A DNA stretch of 7,588 nt. Source: an uncultured Methylobacter sp. (GTDB lineage: Bacteria; Pseudomonadota; Gammaproteobacteria; Methylococcales; Methylomonadaceae). The position numbers were made by a program, and so were the translations under genes. Below, piece by piece: positions 1 to 5,245 of the stretch. Location: assembly GCA_903831545.1 (NCBI GenBank), contig CAIKYI010000191.1, forward strand, positions 1-7,588. Reading direction: 5' to 3'. The notes beneath the pieces were generated by a model, which saw only the letters and a program-made list of their open reading frames with translations, was not told where the DNA came from and searched no databases. How positions within the stretch are numbered: the stretch's first letter is position 1; each line of letters opens with the position of its first letter.

Positions 1-317
1 GTTACATGCTGCAAACATTGCTGCATTCGATCATAAAATTGAAATGCAATAATTGAAGACTGAATTTTGTCTGTGGTTTCAGAGCAGCAGGCTAAAGCCT
101 CATCCCTTATTTTGCATGAATCGAGCGTAAGCAAATGATCATTAATGGCATGCATATTCTCAACAATGGAGGTAAATGATTCTGTTAATGTATTAACTGA
201 TATATCAGCCTCATTCAGCATATCTTCAACCTGAATAGCCGACAAGATGAGCATCTTTGATGTTTCCCTTACTTGCGTCCAATCAAGATCAGGGTTGTAC
301 GAATTCGAATTAGACAT
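1..317 (-). CDS. Partial small helical protein with FQFYDRMQQ motif, possibly chemotaxis/signalling-related (C-terminus beyond window)
   Basis: Reading the minus strand from the ATG at 317-315 gives 105 codons without a stop, running off the left edge, so the 3' end is missing. An in-frame TAA at 323-321 lies two codons upstream, so this is the most upstream ATG. No clear Shine-Dalgarno sequence precedes it. The protein starts MSNSNSYNPDLDWTQVRE and is mostly helical and soluble, with no signal peptide or membrane segment. Near the visible end it reads IIAFQFYDRMQQCLQHV. From memory, this pattern (FQFYD/FQFQDR followed by a Q-rich helix) occurs in small proteins of methanotrophs and other gammaproteobacteria and resembles the short helix of CheZ-like phosphatases (DFQDLTGQ). 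A link to chemotaxis or two-component signalling is an inference. That the gene is real is well supported: it is open across the whole edge and has normal composition. Its function is unknown. Confidence 0.72.
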   Translation of the reverse strand, partial: MSNSNSYNPDLDWTQVRETSKMLILSAIQVEDMLNEADISVNTLTESFTSIVENMHAINDHLLTLDSCKIRDEALACCSETTDKIQSSIIAFQFYDRMQQCLQHV

Positions 318-482
318 GCATTATTACCAGTTAAGATCTGTACTCATGGCGTGGGAGACATGACATCTTCCAGGCTGGAGTAATCAATCATGTGATCATT
401 AATAAAAATTGAAGAAATTATAACAAGTATAATGCCCGATAGTGTTATTTAAAATAATCTCCCAAAGTACGCCGCTGTACCG

Positions 483-496
483 GCATTTAAAAATGC
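483..496. repeat. Short perfect inverted repeat, possible operator
   Basis: Six-base arms gcattt and aaatgc are separated by two A residues. The 2-nt spacer makes it unsuitable as an RNA hairpin, so a dimeric regulator site just upstream of the candidate -35 at 511 is the likelier reading. An AT-rich palindrome of this length can also occur by chance. Confidence 0.25.
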
Positions 497-510
497 ACCT
501 AGGTTTTAAC

Positions 511-539
511 TTGGCGGACAATTACAATAGCAATACTTT
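511..539 (+). promoter_or_regulatory. Candidate sigma-70 promoter for the multicopper oxidase gene
   Basis: TTGGCG (511-516) lies 17 bp before TACTTT (534-539), placing a start site close to the ATG at 560. A better -10 by sequence, TACAAT at 523-528 (5 of 6 matches to TATAAT), lies between them but lacks a good -35. Either could serve. This is weak, pattern-only evidence. Confidence 0.25.
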
Positions 540-559
540 GTAGAATTCTTTGTTGTTAT

Positions 560-2221
560 ATGTCCAAAAAATCGCTTCTCATTTTATTGATATTACTTGT
601 GTTCGGGTTAATTGCTGCCGCCGTTTATTTTGTACCGACACCCTTACAAAATGCAGGACTTACGCCACCTGCGACCATTTTTAACCGATCAGACCCTTCA
701 GCGGTAGTGAAACCCTGCTCGAATGAACACCCGGAATGGCGGGAAGCACAAATAATTGATGGGGTAAAAATTGCCGCAGCACCTTCTTGCGAACCTGATA
801 ATCCCTATGATATTGCCGTGTCCGTAAAAGGCACCAATAATGTATCAATGAAAACCTTGATGCAGACTCATATGGCACAGGACGCGCTGACCATGACCGA
901 TGATCTTGATGGCGACGGAGATCCGGACATTATCCGCATCAAGCTTGAAGTTGTAGAACTTAACGGCGCCAGTCCTGATGGTGATTTTCTGATTAACACC
1001 TTTGACATTGCCCCTGGCATTCAACCCGGACTTTGGGTCTATGCGCCAAAATCCAGCGGCATGGCACTCAAAAATTTTAACTCACTGGTCGCCAATCCGC
1101 TGTTGCGGGCGCCTTCCCCTGTCATTCGCGTTGAACAGGGCGATAAAGTGTATGTAACCCTGGAAAACACCCATTATTTGCCACATACCATCCATCTTCA
1201 TGGTGTCGACCATTCATGGCTAACAGCCGCAGGTGACGATAACGACGGCATGGAAGAACATCCGGTCTTCCCCGGCAAAAGTCACACCTATGAAATCCAG
1301 CCTCGCCATGCCGGCTCAATGTATTATCATTGTCATGTGCAGACCGCCCAGCATTATATGATGGGCTTGAACGGGCTGTTTATTGTCGAAGAAAATCGAC
1401 CGGACAACTGGGTCCAGACTTTCAATATTGGCGCTGGCCAGGTGCGACATCCTGCGCTTGCGGTACAAGAATCGTTCAGTCAGGAATACGATTTATATTA
1501 TCAGTCCGTTGACAAAAAACTGGCCAAAATCATTCAGGACGCCAATGACCCCAGACTCATTGCTCACCGGATGAGCCGCGAATACAACATGACCGAGTCC
1601 TTTGAAAATTATTTCATGCTCAATGGACATTCCTTTCCTTACACTCTCAGGGACAGCCTGATTGTCGCCAATGACAACGAAGACATAAAACTGCATGTCG
1701 CCAATGCCCAGCGCTCTTTGGTTGCGCTTCATATCCATGGCCATAAGGCCACCATTACCGCTTATGATGGCGTCGACCAGCCCGAAGCCAATCAGATAAC
1801 CCGCGATGTCTTCGATATCGCTCCGGCACAGCGGCTTGATCTGCGTTTGCAAACCCGAAATGATGGTTTACACAGTTACAGCCCGGGCTTGTGGATGTTT
1901 CATGACCATGTGCCAACAGGTACAACCACTGACGGTATGGAACCTGGCGGCAACATCGCCATATTGGCCTATAAGCCTTATCTTGATGAACAGGGTATGC
2001 CGAAAATGCATGACGCCTTGCTAGACCAGGTTTTTAATAAAGACTATTACGCAAAAAAACAGGCGGTTTGGGGACAAGGCGATTTTGCCCCGTTGTTGGG
2101 CGAGGCAGGTTTATTGGAACCCGATTACATTCACATTATTTTGTTTGGCCTGGCGGCCGGTTTAGGTATCGGGCTATTGGTTTTGATAGTGCTGATTTAT
2201 AAACGGAAACAAAAATCATGA
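560..2221 (+). CDS. Membrane-anchored two-domain multicopper oxidase (type 1 copper in domain 1)
   Basis: A 553-residue periplasmic multicopper oxidase, a family that oxidises a substrate (Cu+, small organics or a partner protein) and reduces O2 to water. Residues 5-24 form an N-terminal signal anchor; about 524-546 form a C-terminal membrane helix followed by KRKQKS. All four HxH motifs of the trinuclear copper cluster are present: HLH 212-214, HCH 257-259, HIH 391-393 and HDH 448-450. Type 1 ligands fit H209, C258 and H265, with L270 (or M268) axial. In domain 2 the Cys is replaced by D449 and the first His by V388, so only domain 1 has type 1 copper. This matches the 'type C' two-domain oxidases, as in the Nitrosomonas europaea blue copper oxidase, which work as trimers. 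Residues 115-124 carry a DLDGDGDPDI calcium-loop motif. The ATG is the only plausible start, though no Shine-Dalgarno is seen. The stop overlaps the next gene as ATGA, implying translational coupling. Family assignment is firm; the substrate is unknown. Confidence 0.92.
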   Translation: MSKKSLLILLILLVFGLIAAAVYFVPTPLQNAGLTPPATIFNRSDPSAVVKPCSNEHPEWREAQIIDGVKIAAAPSCEPDNPYDIAVSVKGTNNVSMKTLMQTHMAQDALTMTDDLDGDGDPDIIRIKLEVVELNGASPDGDFLINTFDIAPGIQPGLWVYAPKSSGMALKNFNSLVANPLLRAPSPVIRVEQGDKVYVTLENTHYLPHTIHLHGVDHSWLTAAGDDNDGMEEHPVFPGKSHTYEIQPRHAGSMYYHCHVQTAQHYMMGLNGLFIVEENRPDNWVQTFNIGAGQVRHPALAVQESFSQEYDLYYQSVDKKLAKIIQDANDPRLIAHRMSREYNMTESFENYFMLNGHSFPYTLRDSLIVANDNEDIKLHVANAQRSLVALHIHGHKATITAYDGVDQPEANQITRDVFDIAPAQRLDLRLQTRNDGLHSYSPGLWMFHDHVPTGTTTDGMEPGGNIAILAYKPYLDEQGMPKMHDALLDQVFNKDYYAKKQAVWGQGDFAPLLGEAGLLEPDYIHIILFGLAAGLGIGLLVLIVLIYKRKQKS

Positions 2222-2874
2222 AAATATTTTTACTAACCCTGAGCCTGCTTGGATTGCCTTATCAAATAGCAAAAGCAGATGAACCTATGACCATGATGCA
2301 GCACGGTAGCATGATGATGGATGAAAAAGGCATGATCATGAATGCCAATAGCGACAATCTACCCAAAGACTGCCCGAAGATTTCCGGTGACGTTAATATT
2401 ACCATTCATGCCGGACAGAAACATGCGTTTAAATTTCCCGGCAAAATGTTTGCTTTTGACAATCAGGAATGGAACGTTGCGCCCTGCTCCCGCGTCAATA
2501 TCACTTTTATCAATGATGACCAGATTCGCCATCAATTAATGATCCATGGTTTACCGGGTTATCTTTATCCACAGGGCATGTTTCATCTGGAACTCTACGG
2601 CCAGGGCGAATTAAAGGCTTCCTTGATTGTGCCCAGTTCAAAAAAAACCTATCTGGTGCATTGTGAAATAGCCCAACACATGGAAAAAGGCATGAAGGCG
2701 CAATTAAAAGTCGATGGCGGCGATGGTGATTTACCCAGCATTCCGGGTGTCAGCAAACCAGTGAATGCCGATAGCTATCCGGTAGATTGGCGGCAGACAA
2801 CCTGGGCATTATTGATCGTTTGTCTATTGGCTGGCTGCGTAATTCCCTTTTTCGTGATAAGAAACAAACTTTAA
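2218..2874 (+). CDS. Membrane-anchored cupredoxin (type 1 copper protein) with Met-rich N-terminus
   Basis: A 218-residue exported blue-copper protein, probably a one-electron carrier or copper-binding partner of the oxidase upstream. Residues 1-20 are a signal peptide ending QIAKA. Residues 24-41 are Met/His-rich (PMTMMQHGSMMM...GMIM), of the kind that binds Cu+ in periplasmic copper proteins. The cupredoxin fold spans about 55-165. Type 1 ligands are all visible: H105 (IRHQ), C149, H154 and M159 in the HCEIAQHMEKGM signature. C52 and C90 could form a disulfide. Residues about 194-215 are a transmembrane helix, leaving only RNKL inside, so the domain faces the periplasm. The start overlaps the oxidase stop (ATGA) and a GGAA lies about 9 nt before it. 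No oxidase-type HxH motifs are present, so it is not itself a multicopper oxidase. The cupredoxin call is strong; the role as direct electron partner is inferred from coupling and shared tethering. Confidence 0.9.
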   Translation: MKIFLLTLSLLGLPYQIAKADEPMTMMQHGSMMMDEKGMIMNANSDNLPKDCPKISGDVNITIHAGQKHAFKFPGKMFAFDNQEWNVAPCSRVNITFINDDQIRHQLMIHGLPGYLYPQGMFHLELYGQGELKASLIVPSSKKTYLVHCEIAQHMEKGMKAQLKVDGGDGDLPSIPGVSKPVNADSYPVDWRQTTWALLIVCLLAGCVIPFFVIRNKL

Positions 2875-2931
2875 GAGCGAATTTATTACCTAACCAATAA
2901 ATCCATTTCCATCTTATTTAGCAAAGCAATT

Positions 2932-3912
2932 ATGAAAAAATTACTTTTAATGATTATGGCATTTACGATACTGGTTATCTGCCAAAATGTGTCTGCGCGA
3001 ACTCAACCAACAAAAGCTCCGCCTAAAGACGCCTTAAAATGTGCTGCTTTTAGTCCCTATGTAGGTAATCTTAATCCCGATTATGGCGCGCATCCTTCCA
3101 AAGCACTGATTGATCAATTACTTGATAAATTAGTCAAAGAAACACCTTTTCGCTGCATCATGACTTATGGCGTGATGAATGGTTTGGAATATACCTTTGC
3201 CGCAGCCGAAGCCAGACATCTTAAAGTTATCGCCATCATCTGGCTTGATAATGACCTTGCCGTCAATTCGAAATCCATCTCCAGCGGTATTGAAGCAGCA
3301 AAAACCTTTCCCAAAACCATTATCAAATTAAGTTGCGGCTCCGAAGTCAGAACCAGACACAATTATGAGTTTGATGGCGAAATCACCCGTTGCATAGACG
3401 ACTTGCACAAAGCCGGTGTCGTTCAACCGATCACCACTATAGATACCTGGTGGGAATGGTGTAACCGGGTTTCACCCTGCCATCAAACAAATTTTGGTTC
3501 ACAAGTCGATTGGATAGGCATTAATGTTTTCCCTTGGTGGGAAAACAAGCATTCCGGCGTTTTTCCCTGTACGCCGGCCGAAAAAGCCGCTGATTTTCAT
3601 ATCGCGAGACTTGAAGACATACACCGGACTTATCCGGACAAACCGGTAACCCTGACTGAATTTGGTTGGCCCAACGGCCCGGAAGGCGGCACCGAAATCA
3701 ATAAACTGACCCAACAACATTGCAGTATCGCTGGCCAGAAAAACCAGGAGCTCATCGTCAAGTCAACTTTTAAAAAACTGGCCAAAAAGGGCTGGGATGG
3801 CGTTGTTTTTGAGGCTTTTTCGGAAAGCTGGAAGCCCAGTAACGAAGGTAACTTCGGCCGTTTCTGGGGAATTTGCAAGGGAGAAGCCCCCTATTCCTGT
3901 ATGCGTTTTTAA
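2932..3912 (+). CDS. Exported glycoside hydrolase family 17-like protein (beta-1,3-glucanase type)
   Basis: A 326-residue secreted enzyme resembling GH17, whose members cleave or transfer beta-1,3-glucan chains with a TIM-barrel fold. A signal peptide covers about residues 1-22 (cleavage after NVSA). The barrel runs from about 38 to 315. Both expected catalytic glutamates are recognisable: E138 in CGSEVRTR, corresponding to the GNE acid/base motif, and E243 in TEFGWPNGP, corresponding to the ETGWPS nucleophile motif. Family-like segments GINVFPWWE (196-204), FEAFSESWK (293-301) and FGRFWGI (308-314) follow in the expected order. Ten cysteines in the mature part suggest disulfides and a periplasmic or extracellular location. 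It starts 57 bp after the cupredoxin stop with no terminator between, so cotranscription is likely, although no good Shine-Dalgarno is seen. A metabolic link to copper oxidation is not obvious; remodelling of a glucan or exopolysaccharide is inference. Confidence 0.82.
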   Translation: MKKLLLMIMAFTILVICQNVSARTQPTKAPPKDALKCAAFSPYVGNLNPDYGAHPSKALIDQLLDKLVKETPFRCIMTYGVMNGLEYTFAAAEARHLKVIAIIWLDNDLAVNSKSISSGIEAAKTFPKTIIKLSCGSEVRTRHNYEFDGEITRCIDDLHKAGVVQPITTIDTWWEWCNRVSPCHQTNFGSQVDWIGINVFPWWENKHSGVFPCTPAEKAADFHIARLEDIHRTYPDKPVTLTEFGWPNGPEGGTEINKLTQQHCSIAGQKNQELIVKSTFKKLAKKGWDGVVFEAFSESWKPSNEGNFGRFWGICKGEAPYSCMRF

Positions 3913-3929
3913 ACACTTCAAATCATGAA

Positions 3930-3960
3930 CTTGCCTTTAAGCTGATCAACTAAAGGTAAG
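3930..3960 (+). terminator. Stem-loop after the glucanase gene, possible terminator or mRNA 3'-end hairpin
   Basis: Arms cttgccttta (3930-3939) and taaaggtaag (3951-3960) pair over 10 bp with one G-T wobble around an 11-nt loop, starting 18 nt after the stop codon. No U-tract follows, so it is not a canonical intrinsic terminator. It may protect the 3' end of the transcript or act with Rho. Confidence 0.45.
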
Positions 3961-3995
3961 CTATAAATAATAATCCCCAATAAGACTCACAGAAA

Positions 3996-4100
3996 AATGG
4001 AACACGGATTAGTCGGATAATCACGAATTTGAAAGTTTAAGACAGGCAATTTTTTAAAATCCGTGATTATCCCTATAATGAGTGTTATACGTGTTCCGTT
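3996..4100. repeat. Nested inverted-repeat element of about 105 bp (REP/MITE-like)
   Basis: Two pairs of arms are nested. The outer arms, 3996-4006 and 4090-4100, match at 10 of 11 positions (core ggaacacg / cgtgttcc). The inner arms, 4015-4030 and 4057-4072, match at 15 of 16 (core ggataatcacg / cgtgattatcc) around a 26-nt loop. The unpaired joints are unequal, 8 nt on the left and 17 nt on the right. In addition, cacggatt (4003-4010) is the reverse complement of aatccgtg (4058-4065), so the arms share a repeated sub-motif. The element sits between convergence-free genes in non-coding DNA and codes for nothing. It resembles a dispersed palindromic repeat or a non-autonomous mobile element; copy number cannot be judged from one window. 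Confidence 0.6.
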
Positions 4101-4180
4101 CCTTCATATAATAAATGATTATCTAGCAAGCTTTCTTGGAAATTCTGTACAGGATTATCTCTTACGAGTTAATTAAGCCA

Positions 4181-4200
4181 ATTAAAAGTCAACTTTTAAT
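4181..4200. repeat. Perfect 20-bp palindrome, possible operator
   Basis: Nine-base arms attaaaagt and acttttaat flank a 2-nt CA spacer. The symmetry is perfect and the short spacer favours a protein-binding site over an RNA hairpin. It lies about 165 bp upstream of the candidate -10 for the hemerythrin gene, which is distant for a simple repressor. Confidence 0.35.
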
Positions 4201-4365
4201 ACCAGAATATAATATTTTTTTAAACGTTTGCTTTTGATTTTATTAAGTTAAATAAAATAAATAATCTGAGTATCAAAGTCGGCAAAATTATAAAATTAAT
4301 AGTAATACCGTGCTATACAGATATATCAATTATTAGATTCCACCTAAGTTAATTTCTATTATATG

Positions 4366-4371
4366 TATAAT
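4366..4371 (+). promoter_or_regulatory. Candidate -10 element for the CZB-hemerythrin gene
   Basis: A perfect TATAAT lies 66 bp upstream of the ATG at 4438 in very AT-rich DNA, giving a leader of about 60 nt. No convincing -35 hexamer is found at 16-18 bp spacing, so the promoter may depend on an activator or on the AT-rich upstream DNA, or the match may be chance. Confidence 0.35.
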
Positions 4372-4423
4372 ATATCTTATATTTAGAACATATAAAGTTG
4401 GGCAATCAAAATAATCAACCAAG

Positions 4424-4428
4424 AAGGA
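4424..4428 (+). promoter_or_regulatory. Shine-Dalgarno site for the CZB-hemerythrin gene
   Basis: AAGGA within agaaggaaat is separated from the ATG at 4438 by 9 nt. It is the clearest ribosome binding site in the window and fixes this start. Confidence 0.65.
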
Positions 4429-4437
4429 AATTCTGAC

Positions 4438-5223
4438 ATGAATCTGGATACTGCTTTACAAAAACACGCAGAATGGAAAACAAAATTCCGCACCGCAATC
4501 GCACAAAAGGAGTCGCTGGACGCTGAAACAATTGCCAAAGACAATTGTTGTGAGTTTGGAAAATGGTTGTATGGAGAAAGTACAGCCACTTTTGGCAGCT
4601 TGGAAAGTCATAAAAATTGCATAGCCAAACATAAAATTTTTCATATTGAAGCGGGTAAAATTGCTTCCGCAATCAATTTGAAAAACTATACCGAAGCCGA
4701 GACGATGCTAGGTATAAATGAGCCATATTATAATGCGTCCAATGAAACCGGCGTTGCAATTATACGATTGAAAAAAGAAATCGGCTTCAACAGTGCTGAA
4801 AAACATGAAAACGTAAATACCCAATTTTTCGATTGGCGCGATGAACTGAGTGTAGGCAACCCTCTTATCGATAACGATCATAAAAAACTAATCAAGATGA
4901 TCAATAACTTCCATAACGCAATGCAAGAAGGCAGAGGAATTGATGTCATCGATAAAGTATTCAACAATCTATCCATCTACACAAGTGAGCATTTCAAACG
5001 TGAAGAAGAGGAGATGTTACGCATCAACTATGCAAGGTATGAAGAACACCGAATGGAACATGAACAGTTGTTAAAGCAAGTTGAGGATTTACAGACTGAG
5101 TTAAATAAAGGCAAGATGATACTCACGACAAAAATGTCAACTTTCCTGAAAAGCTGGTGGTCTGTCCATATTTTGCAGACTGATAAATTACTGGCGGCGG
5201 CAATAAGCAAAGCCAAAGCGTAA
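4438..5223 (+). CDS. CZB zinc-binding domain fused to a bacteriohemerythrin
   Basis: A 261-residue soluble protein with two recognisable modules and no signal peptide or membrane helix, so cytoplasmic. Residues about 8-115 form a chemoreceptor zinc-binding (CZB) domain: H10 in HAEWKTKF, C38 in CEFGKW, and H65 and H69 in KHKIFHIEAGKIA supply the known 3His/1Cys zinc site. CZB domains sense zinc or, through the cysteine, oxidants such as hypochlorous acid. Residues about 131-255 form a hemerythrin: the WRDELSVGNPLIDNDH start is typical, and all seven di-iron ligands are visible (H148, H185, E189, H204, H208, H244, D249). Such domains bind O2 and can sense O2, NO or redox state; in methanotrophs a free-standing bacteriohemerythrin has been proposed to supply O2 to methane monooxygenase. 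This start has a good ribosome binding site. The sensor gene follows within about 22 bp, so the two probably act in one pathway. Domain calls are strong; the physiological signal is unknown. Confidence 0.92.
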   Translation: MNLDTALQKHAEWKTKFRTAIAQKESLDAETIAKDNCCEFGKWLYGESTATFGSLESHKNCIAKHKIFHIEAGKIASAINLKNYTEAETMLGINEPYYNASNETGVAIIRLKKEIGFNSAEKHENVNTQFFDWRDELSVGNPLIDNDHKKLIKMINNFHNAMQEGRGIDVIDKVFNNLSIYTSEHFKREEEEMLRINYARYEEHRMEHEQLLKQVEDLQTELNKGKMILTTKMSTFLKSWWSVHILQTDKLLAAAISKAKA

Positions 5224-5230
5224 CGTTAAA

Positions 5231-5235
5231 AAGGA
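5231..5235 (+). promoter_or_regulatory. Shine-Dalgarno-like AAGGA upstream of the sensor frame, decisive for its start
   Basis: AAGGA (in aaaaaggatac) lies 10 nt before an in-frame ATC (5246) and 13 nt before an in-frame ATA (5249). No ATG, GTG or TTG in the sensor frame follows at usable spacing. It is the main evidence that translation of the sensor begins near 5246 rather than at 5411 or later. Confidence 0.45.
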
Positions 5236-5245
5236 TACAGCAACC

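Larger units (their letters stand above)
318..559. other. Divergent intergenic region between the small protein and the multicopper oxidase
   Basis: This 242-bp stretch separates two divergently transcribed genes and should hold both promoters. No open frame of note is present. Visible structures are a short perfect inverted repeat at 483-496 (gcattt, 2-nt spacer, aaatgc), directly preceded by a weak GCCG...CGGC pairing (471-474 with 481-484), and a possible sigma-70 promoter at 511-539. I could not recognise a known copper-regulator operator such as a CueR or CopR box. Confidence 0.6.
3913..4437. other. AT-rich non-coding region of 525 bp between the copper/glucanase cluster and the hemerythrin gene
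   Basis: No credible coding frame exists here on either strand. The region contains a hairpin right after the glucanase stop (3930-3960), a nested inverted-repeat element (3996-4100), a perfect palindrome (4181-4200) and a candidate promoter and ribosome binding site before 4438. Composition drops to strongly AT-rich from about 4100 onward, unlike the genes on either side. Confidence 0.7.

Noticed and set aside
1493..1852. 119-residue open frame on the minus strand inside the oxidase gene
   Set aside because: It lies entirely within a well-supported gene on the other strand, has no ribosome binding site or recognisable domain, and is explained as an antisense shadow.
1806..2024. Plus-strand 72-residue frame within oxidase domain 2
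   Set aside because: It is an out-of-frame shadow of the HDH-motif region, with no initiation signal.
4203..4219. AT hairpin aatataatatt followed by a T-run as an intrinsic terminator
   Set aside because: The stem is tiny and has only A-T pairs, so it would be unstable, and no gene ends just upstream.
4233..4246. TTGATTTTATTAA as an FNR/Anr box before the oxygen-binding hemerythrin gene
   Set aside because: The right half does not match ATCAA at the required 4-nt spacing, and it lies about 120 bp upstream of the -10 candidate.
4383..4672. Overlapping minus-strand frames at the start of the hemerythrin gene
   Set aside because: They are antisense to the CZB domain and its ribosome binding site, and have no independent support.
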